Positions 25,710 through 34,174 of a DNA stretch of 64,000 nt are shown piece after piece. The notes beneath the pieces are model-generated. The model did no database searches. It was not told the origin of the DNA and saw only the letters and a program-made list of their open reading frames with translations. How positions within the stretch are numbered: the first letter of the stretch is position 1; each line of letters opens with the position of its first letter. A program made the position numbers and the translations under genes. This DNA is from an uncultured Bacteroidales bacterium (GTDB lineage: Bacteria; Bacteroidota; Bacteroidia; Bacteroidales; P3). The stretch is from assembly GCA_900314925.1 (NCBI GenBank), contig OMXC01000002.1:55061-119060 (forward strand), in the 5' to 3' direction.

Positions 25710-26462
25710 TCAGAAGTCCCACATGCCGCTGTCTTTGAGGAACTGCAGCAGGTCGTTGGAGACGGCGGTGTTCATGCTGCGCGGGTAGCGCTTGGTGGTG
25801 AATATCTCGCAGTAGTTGCGGGTGCCGTTTTCTTCCACCATGCGGCGGTTGAAGGGGTCTTCGTCGCGGACGCGGTGGCTTTCAACGAGTTCGGCGTCGG
25901 TGGGGGTGTGGTAGGTCTCGCTGTGGAGCACGGCGTCGAGGCCGAGGCGTTCGCTGCGGCGCGGCTCTTCGTCGGGGTAGCCCATGGCTATGGCTATGAC
26001 GGGCACCACGCCCTTGGGGCACTGCAGCAGCTCGGCAATCTGGCGCGTGTTGTAGTTGACGGTGCCGAGGTAGCAGAATCCGAGCCCCCGGGCTTCGGCG
26101 GCTACGCAGATGTTCTGCGCGCAGAGCGCGGCGTCGACGAGCGCGGAGGTGAACCACAGCAGGTTGCCGTAGGGCTCGTCGCAGCCGTTGACGCGGCAGT
26201 ACTGGTGGTAGCGGGCCACGTCGGTGCAGACGGTGAGCCACAGCGGTGCGGTGGCACACTGGCCGAAGTGCAGCTTGCAGAGCTCGCCGCGCAGAGGCTC
26301 ACGGGTGGTGGCTATAACGCTGTAGAGCTGCATGTTGCCGGTGTTGCTGGCGCGGAGGCCGCATTCCACGAGATCGGCCAGCAGCTCGGGGCTGACGTCT
26401 TGGGGCTTGAAACGGCGCACGGAGCGGTGGCCGAGGAGCGTGTCTATGGTCTGGTTGTTCAT
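25710..26462 (-). CDS. Nitroreductase / NAD(P)H-dependent flavin oxidoreductase (NfsA-like)
   Basis: A 250-residue flavoprotein. HRSVRRFKPQDVS is the N-terminal FMN-binding arginine segment, SNTGNMQ the PSSxNxQ-like loop, and CVAAEARGLGFCYLG with PVIAIAMGYPDE the usual C-terminal motifs. It belongs with NfsA/FRP-type enzymes that reduce nitro compounds, quinones or flavins with NADPH. It follows the GT39 gene by 16 nt and ends the fab run, before an intrinsic terminator. Its role next to fatty acid genes is unclear. Confidence 0.87.
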   Translation of the reverse strand: MNNQTIDTLLGHRSVRRFKPQDVSPELLADLVECGLRASNTGNMQLYSVIATTREPLRGELCKLHFGQCATAPLWLTVCTDVARYHQYCRVNGCDEPYGNLLWFTSALVDAALCAQNICVAAEARGLGFCYLGTVNYNTRQIAELLQCPKGVVPVIAIAMGYPDEEPRRSERLGLDAVLHSETYHTPTDAELVESHRVRDEDPFNRRMVEENGTRNYCEIFTTKRYPRSMNTAVSNDLLQFLKDSGMWDF

Positions 26463-26478
26463 ATATGTCGCTGTTTGT

Positions 26479-28215
26479 TTATAGGTTGCTGTGTATGATG
26501 ATGTCGCCTCCGTCGTGCGCGACAGTGGCCTTGCCCGGCCGGCCGTTGGCGGCGGGGGCGTAGGCTATGTAGCCTATGACGAAGCCGCAGGACTGCTCGC
26601 CGTCGGGGATGGCGGGGTGGAACGGCAGGCGTGGCGTGATGACGGTGGTGCTGTTGGCGCGCAGGGTGTCGGTGAGCAGCGCCGAAGCCTCGGCGGAGGT
26701 GTTCTGGCCCCACTGGAAGAAGAGGGCCACCTTGATGGGGCGTTCCTCGCTGGGGCAGATGTCGTAAGGGTAGGGGTTGGTGACGGCAAGCGGGAGCACG
26801 ATGTCGGTCTGGCCGCCGGTGAGGCGCAGGTCCAGGGGCTTCAGGTTCTCCACCTGCAGTTCGCGCATGGGAATGAAGTCCTTGACGATGAGGTAGTGGA
26901 GCGTGCCGTTGCCGATGTCCAGTTCTTCGCCGCTGATGTTGCCGAAGTCCGCCACCAGCACCTCGCGGCCGGCAAAGGTCCGGTCGGCGGTGTCGTACTG
27001 CCACTGGCTGCTGCGGGCGTAATAGTAAGAGGTGCAGTGTGTGGGGTTGCCCGTGTAGTAGGCGTATTTCGCCGCCGCGGCGTAGCTCCCGATGAACTGC
27101 ACGGGGCGCCCGTCGGCCAGTTCGGCTATCTTGCGGTAAGGCCCCTCGCCCTCCCAGAGCTCGCCTTTGAGGTGCAGCGGGTTGGCCGCCGCCACGATGC
27201 GCACGGCACAGAAAAGCACGGCGCAGACGATGGCGGCGGTGTGGGCGTAGCGCGAGCGGCGGGCGGCGTGGAAGACCAGCGCCACGACGGGCAGCGTTGT
27301 CGGCAGCAGCCACTGCGGCTGCACGCGGCCTCGCACCGTGGCCAGCAGGAAGAAGCTCCAGAAGCCTATGCACAGCAGCAGCGCTCCGCGCCGCATCAGG
27401 GGGTCTTCGCCGTCTGCCGGTCGGCGTATGCCGCGCCACAGGTGGCAGAGCCACAGGGGGTTGATGAGCAGCAGCAGAATGCCGAGGTATTCAAGTGTGT
27501 AGCTGATGTTGTAGCTCCAGGCGTTGCGGCCGGCGAGGTGGTAGCGCAGCGACACCCAGTCGTGGCTGTACTGCCACCACAGGTGCGGCGCCATGAGCAG
27601 CAGGGCGGTGAGGCCGGCCACGTACAGTTGCCAGCGTGCGAACAGCCTTGGGCGTGCCAGCAGGACCAGCAGCACCACCAGGGCACCGTGGTATTTGCTG
27701 TAGCCGAGGAGCGCCGCCGAAAGGCCGAGGAGCAGGGCGTTGGCAAGGGTTGTCTTGCTGTCGAAGCGTTTGAAAGCCCATAGGAACACCACGGTGAACA
27801 TCATCAGCGGCGCATCGGGCACGGCCAGGAAGCCGTAGAGCTGCAGCAACGGCAGCGAGAAGCACAGCAGCACGTAGAGCATGGCGTCGCGCCGCGTGGC
27901 GTCCGATGGCTTTATCAGATGCCAGAAAATGAGCAGGTACAGGGGCTGCAGCAGGGTCGAGAAGAAGCGTATGCTGAGCGTCCCAGGCAGGAACGACGAG
28001 AGCCACACCAGCAGCGCTACCATGGGCGGGTGGTCGAAGTAGCCCCAGTCGAGGTGCCGGGCATAATACCAATAATAGGCCTCGTCGTTGGCAAGGCCTG
28101 TGAATGCCGCCTGCAGCAGGTTGGCAATCCACCATGCGGCAAGCAGCAAAAAAACAAGGGTGTCGGGCTTTAACTGCCTGACACCCTTGAGGATCTTAGA
28201 GCGAGACGCCTCCAT
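26479..28215 (-). CDS. Membrane glycosyltransferase family 39 (ArnT-like)
   Basis: A 578-residue polytopic protein. The first loop holds DEAYYWYYARHLDWGYFDHPP, the acidic catalytic motif of GT-C enzymes of family 39, and about ten hydrophobic helices follow, up to roughly residue 340. The C-terminal soluble domain of about 230 residues is periplasmic. Such enzymes move a sugar from a polyprenyl-phosphate donor onto lipid A, glycans or proteins. The start overlaps the fabG 3' end by 20 nt, so it belongs to the fab operon. The acceptor is unknown; LPS modification is a guess. Confidence 0.85.
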   Translation of the reverse strand: MEASRSKILKGVRQLKPDTLVFLLLAAWWIANLLQAAFTGLANDEAYYWYYARHLDWGYFDHPPMVALLVWLSSFLPGTLSIRFFSTLLQPLYLLIFWHLIKPSDATRRDAMLYVLLCFSLPLLQLYGFLAVPDAPLMMFTVVFLWAFKRFDSKTTLANALLLGLSAALLGYSKYHGALVVLLVLLARPRLFARWQLYVAGLTALLLMAPHLWWQYSHDWVSLRYHLAGRNAWSYNISYTLEYLGILLLLINPLWLCHLWRGIRRPADGEDPLMRRGALLLCIGFWSFFLLATVRGRVQPQWLLPTTLPVVALVFHAARRSRYAHTAAIVCAVLFCAVRIVAAANPLHLKGELWEGEGPYRKIAELADGRPVQFIGSYAAAAKYAYYTGNPTHCTSYYYARSSQWQYDTADRTFAGREVLVADFGNISGEELDIGNGTLHYLIVKDFIPMRELQVENLKPLDLRLTGGQTDIVLPLAVTNPYPYDICPSEERPIKVALFFQWGQNTSAEASALLTDTLRANSTTVITPRLPFHPAIPDGEQSCGFVIGYIAYAPAANGRPGKATVAHDGGDIIIHSNL

Positions 28216-28942
28216 CGACGCAGATTACCTGTCCGGTGATGTACTCCGAGAGGTCCGAGGCAAGGAATAGCGACGTGCGGGCTATGTCGAGGTCGGTGCC
28301 GCCGCGGCGCAGCGGTATCTCGGCGAGCCACTTGTCGTGAGCTTCCTTGGGCATGGCCTGGGTCATGGCCGACTCTATGAGGCCGGGGGCTATGGCGTTG
28401 CAGCGGATGCCGCGCGAGCCCACCTCCTTGGCGAGGCTCTTGCTGAAGCCTATGATGCCGGCCTTGGAGGCTGAATAGTTGCACTGGCCGGCGTTGCCGT
28501 TGACACCTACCACAGAGGCGGTGTTGATGATGCTGCCGCTGCGCTGCTTGAGCATCATGGGCACAAAGGCCTTGCAGTAGTTGAACACAGAGCGCAGGTT
28601 CACCTCCATGACGAGGTCCCAGTCCTTGGGCTGCATGCGCAGCAGCAGGTTGTCGCGGGTGATGCCGGCGTTGTTGACCAGGGCGTCGAGGCGGCCGTAT
28701 TCTTTCTGCACCTGCTCGGCGACGGCCATGGTCTGGTCGTAGTCGGCGGCGTTGCTGGCTATGAAGCAGCTCTTGGGGCTCATTTTGCGCAACTCGGCGA
28801 GGAGCTCGGCGCTGGCCTCGTTCTCCTGAAGGTCGGTGAAAATCACTGTGGCACCCTCTTCTGCGAAGGTGAGGGCGGTGCGGCGACCGATACCGCGCGA
28901 GCCGCCGGTCACCAATGCTATCTTGTCTTTTAAGATGTTCAT
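28196..28942 (-). CDS. fabG: 3-oxoacyl-[acyl-carrier-protein] reductase
   Basis: A 248-residue short-chain dehydrogenase that reduces beta-ketoacyl-ACP with NADPH. TGGSRGIGR is the glycine-rich nucleotide loop, NNAGITRD the NNAG motif, and S, Y and K of the active site lie in NTASVVG and YSASKAG. It follows fabZ by 6 nt in the order fabH-fabF-fabZ-fabG and overlaps the GT39 gene. No acpP is present in the cluster. Confidence 0.92.
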   Translation of the reverse strand: MNILKDKIALVTGGSRGIGRRTALTFAEEGATVIFTDLQENEASAELLAELRKMSPKSCFIASNAADYDQTMAVAEQVQKEYGRLDALVNNAGITRDNLLLRMQPKDWDLVMEVNLRSVFNYCKAFVPMMLKQRSGSIINTASVVGVNGNAGQCNYSASKAGIIGFSKSLAKEVGSRGIRCNAIAPGLIESAMTQAMPKEAHDKWLAEIPLRRGGTDLDIARTSLFLASDLSEYITGQVICVDGGVSL

Positions 28943-28948
28943 TGTCTA

Positions 28949-29380
28949 TTATTCTTTAGGATTGTCTATCAGAGCAAAAGTCAGTTCGCCTTGGCAGCAG
29001 GCCTTGCCGTTCACGGAGGCCTTGGCGTCGACGAAGAATATCATGCCACGGCGGTTGGTGATACGGGCGCGGATCTCCATGGTGTCGCCGGGGCGCACGG
29101 GCTGGCGGAAGCGCACGTTGTTGATGCCGCTGTAGAGGGGGGTGCGGCCCACGAGTTCGTCGCGCACCAGAATGCAGCTCGACTGGGCCATGATCTCGCA
29201 CTGTATCACGCCGGGAACCACCGGGTTGCCGGGGAAGTGCCCTTGCAGGAAGAACTCGTCGCCGCGCACATGGTAGTGGGCGATGGCGGTGTCGCCCTCC
29301 ATGACCACGTCGTCGATGAGCAGCATGGGCTCGCGGTGCGGCAGGAAGGTCTTGATGTCGTCTCTGTTAAGTACGTTCAT
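28949..29380 (-). CDS. fabZ: 3-hydroxyacyl-[acyl-carrier-protein] dehydratase
   Basis: A 143-residue hot-dog fold dehydratase. FFLQGHFPGNPVVPGVIQCE supplies the catalytic His (H48) and Glu (E62). It removes water from beta-hydroxyacyl-ACP in the elongation cycle. It is located between fabF (19-nt gap) and fabG (6-nt gap). Length is typical of FabZ. Confidence 0.92.
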   Translation of the reverse strand: MNVLNRDDIKTFLPHREPMLLIDDVVMEGDTAIAHYHVRGDEFFLQGHFPGNPVVPGVIQCEIMAQSSCILVRDELVGRTPLYSGINNVRFRQPVRPGDTMEIRARITNRRGMIFFVDAKASVNGKACCQGELTFALIDNPKE

Positions 29381-29399
29381 GTTATTGTGCTTTATGTGT

Positions 29400-30638
29400 T
29401 TATACTCTGCGAAGGGCGACGGTGGCGTTGTTGCCGCCGAAGCCGAAGGTGTTGCTGATGGCTATGTCGGCCTGCCACTGGCGGGCGGTGTGCGGCGTGT
29501 AGTCGAGGTCGCACTCGGGGTCGGGCTGGTCGAGGTGGATGGTGGGCGGGATGATACCGTTTTTCAGAGCCAGAGCGCTGATGATGAGCTCCACAGCTCC
29601 TGTGGCGCCAAGCATGTGGCCGTGCATCGACTTGGTGCTGCTGATCATGGCTTTGCGGGCGCCTTCTTCGCCGAGGGCTGTCTTTATGCCCTTGGTCTCA
29701 CCCTTGTCGTTGAGGGGTGTGCCGGTGCCGTGTGCGTTGATGTACAGCTTCTCGTCAGCCTTGAAGCCGGCCTCTTCCAGAGCCAGGCGCATCGACTGGG
29801 CGCCGCCGCGGCACTCAGGGTGCGGAGCGGTGTAGTGGTGGGCGTCGCATGTGTTGCCGTAGCCGCTGACTTCGGCGTATATCTTAGCGCCGCGGCGACG
29901 GGCGCATTCCTCGCTCTCCAGCACCATGATGCCGGAGCCCTCGCCGAGCACGAAGCCTTTACGGCGTGCGTCGAAGGGCAGTGAGGCGGCCATGGGGTCT
30001 TCGCTGGTGCTCAGCGCTTTCATGTTGTTGAAGCCACCGATGGCCATCTCGCAGATGGCGGCTTCGGCTCCGCCGGTGATTACGGCGTCGGCGCGACCTT
30101 CGTGGATGAGGCGGTAAGCCTCGCCCACGCTGTGGGTGCCTGTGGCGCAGGCCGTGACCACGGGGATGTTGGGGCCCTGTGCGTTATAGGTGATTGCGAC
30201 GTTGCCGCCGGCGATGTTCGATATCATCTCGGGGATGAAGAGGGGCGAGATGCGGCGCAGGCCGTACTGAAGCTTGTTGGCATGCTCACGCTCAAAGACT
30301 TGTATGCCACCGATGCCGCTGCCTATGGCGGTGCCGAAGCGGGTGGGGTCGACATCCTCGCCCACGCGCAACCCACTGTCTTGCATGGCCTGTGCGGCGG
30401 CCGCCAGTGCGTAGAGGGCGTAGATGTCGTTATGGCGTATCATCGTCTTGTCGATGCCATAGTCCTCGGGGTGGAAGTCCTTGACTTCGGCAGCCACCTT
30501 GACGGGCATGGCCTCACGGTCGAGCTTGGTGATGTAGCCAATGCCGCAAACGCCGTTTATCACGTTGTTCCATAGTGTCTCTACGTTGTTTCCCAGTGGG
30601 GTTATACAGCCCACGCCTGTTATATATACTTTGTTCAT
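29400..30638 (-). CDS. fabF: Beta-ketoacyl-[acyl-carrier-protein] synthase II
   Basis: A 412-residue condensing enzyme. The Cys-His-His triad lies in VVTACATGTHS (C164), NAHGTGTPLND and STKSMHGHMLGATG, and the C-terminus GFGGNNATVALRRV is characteristic. It elongates acyl-ACP with malonyl-ACP. It is 60 nt downstream of fabH; the gap shows no clear promoter or terminator, so cotranscription is likely. Confidence 0.95.
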   Translation of the reverse strand: MNKVYITGVGCITPLGNNVETLWNNVINGVCGIGYITKLDREAMPVKVAAEVKDFHPEDYGIDKTMIRHNDIYALYALAAAAQAMQDSGLRVGEDVDPTRFGTAIGSGIGGIQVFEREHANKLQYGLRRISPLFIPEMISNIAGGNVAITYNAQGPNIPVVTACATGTHSVGEAYRLIHEGRADAVITGGAEAAICEMAIGGFNNMKALSTSEDPMAASLPFDARRKGFVLGEGSGIMVLESEECARRRGAKIYAEVSGYGNTCDAHHYTAPHPECRGGAQSMRLALEEAGFKADEKLYINAHGTGTPLNDKGETKGIKTALGEEGARKAMISSTKSMHGHMLGATGAVELIISALALKNGIIPPTIHLDQPDPECDLDYTPHTARQWQADIAISNTFGFGGNNATVALRRV

Positions 30639-30698
30639 TTTTCTATTGTTGATTAAATGTTATAACGCTGATATACCTCTTTTATTGTGTCTGTCCTG

Positions 30699-31661
30699 TC
30701 AATAGCGCATCACGGCGGCGCTGGTTACGAAGCCGGCACCGAAACCGTTGAATACCATGAGGTCGCCGCGTTTGATGGCGCCCTCGCGCACCTTTTCGTC
30801 CAGCAGTATGGGGATGCTTGCCGAGCTGGTGTTGCCGCGGTACTCTATGTTGTGGAGGAAGCGCTCCTGCGGAAGGTCGAAGTTCTGCTTGATGGCGTCG
30901 ACGATGCGCATGTTGGCCTGGTGCAGGAGGAAGTGGTCGATATCCTCGAGCTTAAGGCCGGCCTTCTCCACGACGTCCCTGATGTCGCGCTGGGCCGAAG
31001 TCACAGCCATGCGGAACACCTCGCGGCCCTTGAGCTGCATGGCCATGTGGGTGTCGATGCCCTCGCCGGTCTCGAAGGGGGTGGGCTCGCAAGGCAGTCG
31101 GTAGTATATGACCTCGGGCATGGGGGTGGAGGTCAGCTTGCTGGCTATATAGTTGTCGCCATTGCCGAGCACCATGGCTCCGGCGCCGTCGCCGAAGAGC
31201 ACACAGGTCTCGCGCTGGGTCCAGTCGACCATGCGTGTCACCTCTTCGGCGCAGATGAAGAGTATGTGCTTGGCGCGGCCGGTCTGGAGGAAGGCGTCGC
31301 AGATGTCGAGGCCGTAGACGAAGCCGGCGCAGGCCGAATTGAGGTCCATGGTGGGACAGTTGGGGCCTTTGATGCCGAGGATGTGCTGCACGAGTGCCGC
31401 CAGCGAGGGGGTCACATAGACGTTGCACACGTTGTGGCAGATGATGAAGTCGATGTCGTCGGGCACCAGACCGGCGGCTTCTATGGCGCGCTGCCCGGCC
31501 AGGGCGGCAAGCTCCTCGAAGCGTTCTGTGGTGATAATCTGGCGCGATTTAATTCCGGTGCGCGTTGTGATCCACTCGTCGCTTGTTTCGACATACTCCG
31601 ACAGCATGTCGTTGGTGACGGTGTGCTTCGGCAATGCGCTTCCTGTTCCTAATATTTTCAT
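30699..31661 (-). CDS. fabH: Beta-ketoacyl-[acyl-carrier-protein] synthase III
   Basis: A 320-residue initiating condensing enzyme. C111 lies in MDLNSACAGF, and the His and Asn of the triad lie in HQANMRI and NTSSASIPI. It joins an acyl-CoA primer to malonyl-ACP. First gene of the fab run. Its leader (31662-31850) is AT-rich with a weak -7-like TTTCTTTG on the minus strand and no other gene. Confidence 0.94.
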   Translation of the reverse strand: MKILGTGSALPKHTVTNDMLSEYVETSDEWITTRTGIKSRQIITTERFEELAALAGQRAIEAAGLVPDDIDFIICHNVCNVYVTPSLAALVQHILGIKGPNCPTMDLNSACAGFVYGLDICDAFLQTGRAKHILFICAEEVTRMVDWTQRETCVLFGDGAGAMVLGNGDNYIASKLTSTPMPEVIYYRLPCEPTPFETGEGIDTHMAMQLKGREVFRMAVTSAQRDIRDVVEKAGLKLEDIDHFLLHQANMRIVDAIKQNFDLPQERFLHNIEYRGNTSSASIPILLDEKVREGAIKRGDLMVFNGFGAGFVTSAAVMRY

Positions 31662-31815
31662 GTTATCGTTTTTGTGGGCAGGTGTGCTTGTGTAGTGTTA
31701 TGCCCGGGGTTATTATCTTAAATTTTATTAAAATCGGAGTGCAAAGAAACGCCATCTCGGAAAAATATAAATGTTAAAATCCGCAAATAATACAATATGA
31801 TTGGCGAAACAGCGT

Positions 31816-31849
31816 TATTTTGGGTGAAATTTTACTATTTTGGGTGAAA
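31816..31849 (+). promoter_or_regulatory. Direct repeat TATTTTGGGTGAAA x2, possible LytTR site
   Basis: Two identical 14-nt copies (31816-31829 and 31836-31849) lie exactly 20 nt apart, directly before the LytTR gene ATG. LytTR regulators bind paired direct repeats about two helical turns apart, so autoregulation is plausible. Tandem near-consensus -7 boxes are an alternative. Confidence 0.55.
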
Positions 31850-31850
31850 A

Positions 31851-32759
31851 ATGAACGATATTTACACTGACCAACCGCTGAATTTTGCCACTATAAGGCT
31901 TTTTTTGACCCGATTCGAGTCTATTTTGCTCTTTTTGTCGCTGACGCTTGTGGTCGCCGTTTTGCTGGTCGTTTTCGGTCAGCCGACCTCCATTCTTGGC
32001 TATTTTGAACAGCAGTCGAGCCTGACGCCGCTGGGGCAGATAACTATCTCGTTTATATCGGGTTTCGGCGTCCTCGCTCTCAGCCGTGTCCTTCTCTCCC
32101 TTGTCGGACGTAAGCATGACCTCTCGCCGGCGGCGATGGTGATATGGATTGTCGCCGAACTGATAGTGTGTGTGTCGGTCATAGCCTTGGTTCTCTGGGG
32201 TTTGTGCGGTGGCGGAACCGTCAATTTGGCCTCTCTCGTCGGAGCCTTGGTCCTCGGAATGGCCGGCGTTCTGCTGGTGCCCACTGTCGTCACCTACCTC
32301 ATCCGTCGCCTCCGCGAGGCGCAGGACGAGGTCGTGCGCCTGCGCCAACTCACTGGCCATCAGGATGGTCAGGCGAAGCAAGCCGCCGAAGCCAGCGTCA
32401 ACTTCTTTGCCAAGGGCGGCCGTCTGGCCTTCTCCACGCGCATGGGTAACATATTGTATATCGAGGCTGCCGACAACTATGTCAACATCCACTATCTCAA
32501 CGGCGAGAAGGAGGAGACCTTCATCCTGTTCAACTCCATGAAGAACATCGAGAAGAGTTTCGCCGGCACCAGCCTCATGCGCTGCCACCGCGGCTACATG
32601 GTCAATGCCGACAACGTGCGCCTCATGCGCAAGGAGGCTCTCGGTCTGGTGCTGGAAATCAACCACTGCGCCAAGACGATACCCGTCTCCAAGAGCTTCG
32701 CCGAACCCGTCACGCAGTATTTTGCCTACAACACCAACATGACCCTCCCCAACGAATAG
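31851..32759 (+). CDS. Membrane-bound LytTR-domain transcription regulator
   Basis: A 302-residue protein with four predicted transmembrane helices in the first 150 residues (for example ILLFLSLTLVVAVLLVVF and MVIWIVAELIVCVSVIALVLW). A short coiled linker (RLREAQDEVVRLRQL) and a C-terminal LytTR DNA-binding domain follow (NILYIEAADNYVNIHYLNGEKE through LMRCHRGYMVNADNVR). Such receiver-less, membrane-anchored LytTR proteins presumably sense an envelope signal directly. It is followed after 15 nt by a gene for a conserved unknown protein. The direct repeat upstream may be its own operator. Confidence 0.88.
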   Translation: MNDIYTDQPLNFATIRLFLTRFESILLFLSLTLVVAVLLVVFGQPTSILGYFEQQSSLTPLGQITISFISGFGVLALSRVLLSLVGRKHDLSPAAMVIWIVAELIVCVSVIALVLWGLCGGGTVNLASLVGALVLGMAGVLLVPTVVTYLIRRLREAQDEVVRLRQLTGHQDGQAKQAAEASVNFFAKGGRLAFSTRMGNILYIEAADNYVNIHYLNGEKEETFILFNSMKNIEKSFAGTSLMRCHRGYMVNADNVRLMRKEALGLVLEINHCAKTIPVSKSFAEPVTQYFAYNTNMTLPNE

Positions 32760-32774
32760 AATAAACACACTGAT

Positions 32775-33188
32775 ATGGAGTTACGACTTACTTTCGCTGA
32801 GATCAGCGAGATGATTGAGAAAAAGACCGGTCGCGCCCTGCCGCTCTCTTACGGCGGGCCGCACACCGTACGTGTCAACTATGACGTCAATGTCCTGTTC
32901 AAGACCGCCTCTGTGGGCATCGACCTCACCGTCGACCAGGTTGTCGACAGCGATATATACCTCAGTTTCAACGGTGGCGCCGGCATCGACTTCATGGTGC
33001 GTCAGGCCGTGGGTATGGCCAAGAGCCGTCCCGGCGGCGAGTTCATAGAGCAGCTCGACGGCAACCGCATACTGTTGGCTCTGAGCCGCACCAAACAGGC
33101 AGGCTCGCTGCTGGAGCATGTGACGCTGCGTGACATACGCTTCGACGAGCAGTACGCCATCATCGATTTCGTCCCCAAGGCTTTGTAG
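32775..33188 (+). CDS. Conserved protein of unknown function cotranscribed with a LytTR regulator
   Basis: A 137-residue soluble protein with no signal peptide or membrane segment. It begins MELRLTFAEISEMIEKKTGR and has alternating strands (TVRVNYDVNV, VGIDLTVDQVVDSDIYLSF) and a hydrophobic C-terminal strand (YAIIDFVPKAL). I recall similar hypothetical proteins from Bacteroides but know no function. The 15-nt gap after the LytTR gene suggests a shared transcript and perhaps a partner role. An 11-nt array begins 2 nt after its stop. Confidence 0.7.
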   Translation: MELRLTFAEISEMIEKKTGRALPLSYGGPHTVRVNYDVNVLFKTASVGIDLTVDQVVDSDIYLSFNGGAGIDFMVRQAVGMAKSRPGGEFIEQLDGNRILLALSRTKQAGSLLEHVTLRDIRFDEQYAIIDFVPKAL

Positions 33189-33189
33189 A

Positions 33190-33310
33190 GCCCCCACGGA
33201 GCCGGTACGGCCCCTCTTCGGCCTTCCTACGGCCTTCCTACGGCCTTTCTACGGCCTTCCACTGAAGAACGGCCGAAGGGGGTCCGTAGGGGGTCCGTAC
33301 CGGCTCCGTG
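33190..33310. repeat. 11-nt-unit palindromic array, copy D
   Basis: Units include GGTACGGCCCC, TCTTCGGCCTT, CCTACGGCCTT twice and TCTACGGCCTT, then the apex CCACTGAAGAA, then CGGCCGAAGGG, GGTCCGTAGGG and GGTCCGTACCG. Outer ends pair perfectly over 16 bp (33195-33210 with 33295-33310). Confidence 0.9.
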
Positions 33311-33346
33311 TCGTAGAGAAGACGTTAATGGTCGGTTTTTGGCACA

Positions 33347-33380
33347 AATTAACATAAATTGCCGCGAATTATCATGAATT
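33347..33380. repeat. Decamer array with AATT every 10 nt
   Basis: AATT occurs at 33347, 33357, 33367 and 33377, that is, four 10-nt units (AATTAACATA, AATTGCCGCG, AATTATCATG, AATTGATTAT). It sits between palindromic copy D and a truncated type IX gene. Confidence 0.65.
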
Positions 33381-33420
33381 GATTATGGGTGAGAAGCCCT
33401 CTTTTCTATAATTCACGGTC

Positions 33421-34089
33421 GTGCACGGGCCGCGTCACTTCCCTCCCAGCGGCCATCGGATTAAGTCGATGGACGGAAGGTGGTCGGATGTGATAATGGA
33501 CACCGGGAGTGTGCCGTTGCTGTGGGCCATAGTGCGTGTGCCGTGCGAGGCTGTGGACTCGGTGTCGCTCGTCGCCGACACGAGCGGCTGCCTGAGCGCC
33601 GACTGGGAGCGCCCACGTTACCAGTCGGCGTGGGAGGTGCGGTTTGTGCTGCCTAACGGCAGTGAGTTGGTGGAGAGTGTCGACACCAACCACTGGGAAT
33701 ACTGCGGCCTTTTGCCTGGGCGGACATATACGCTGTATCTGCGGTCGCAGTGCGACGAAGCCGACGGCACCCATTCTTGGTCGGACTGGAGCGGAGCCTT
33801 CGCGGCCGTCGGCCAGGCGACGCAGGGCGTAGTGTGTGTCGGTGGTGTGGCGGCAGATGTGACGTTGCGCCCCAACCCGGCCACCGACGAGGTGACGGTG
33901 GATGCCAAGGGCGTCAGTGAGGTGGTGACGGTCACGGTGACCGACATGTCGGGCGTCGAGGTGCTGCGCCGCGAGGGCGTGCGCTTGCCGCTGACGGTGG
34001 GGACGGCGTCGCTCGCCGCCGGCACCTATGTGGTCCGCGTGGTGACGCCGCTGGGCACGGCTGTGCAGAAGCTCGCCGTACTGCGGTGA
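33421..34089 (+). pseudogene. C-terminal fragment of a type IX secretion substrate
   Basis: The 222-codon open frame has a fibronectin-III-like segment (CGLLPGRTYTLYLRSQC) followed by a type IX sorting domain: LRPNPATDEVTVDA, VTVTDMSGVEVLR, GTYVVRVVTPLG and QKLAVLR. Type IX substrates need an N-terminal signal peptide, but the frame is closed by TAA at 33409-33411 and only a GTG start is available at 33421. The upstream sequence is a decamer array and palindromic copy D. It is most likely the 3' remnant of a larger secreted protein. A short functional protein exported by other means is less likely. Confidence 0.7.
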
Positions 34090-34146
34090 TGCTCGGGTGT
34101 GAAAATATTTTTTCGCCCGGATTGTGTCCGTGTCCGGAAATTTGTG

Positions 34147-34154
34147 TATCTTTG
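34147..34154 (+). promoter_or_regulatory. -7 element for ftsE
   Basis: TATCTTTG lies 20 nt before the ATG at 34175; an ATTG at 34121-34124 may act as the -33 box. Confidence 0.65.
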
Positions 34155-34174
34155 CATCGCGAATAACATAGGCA

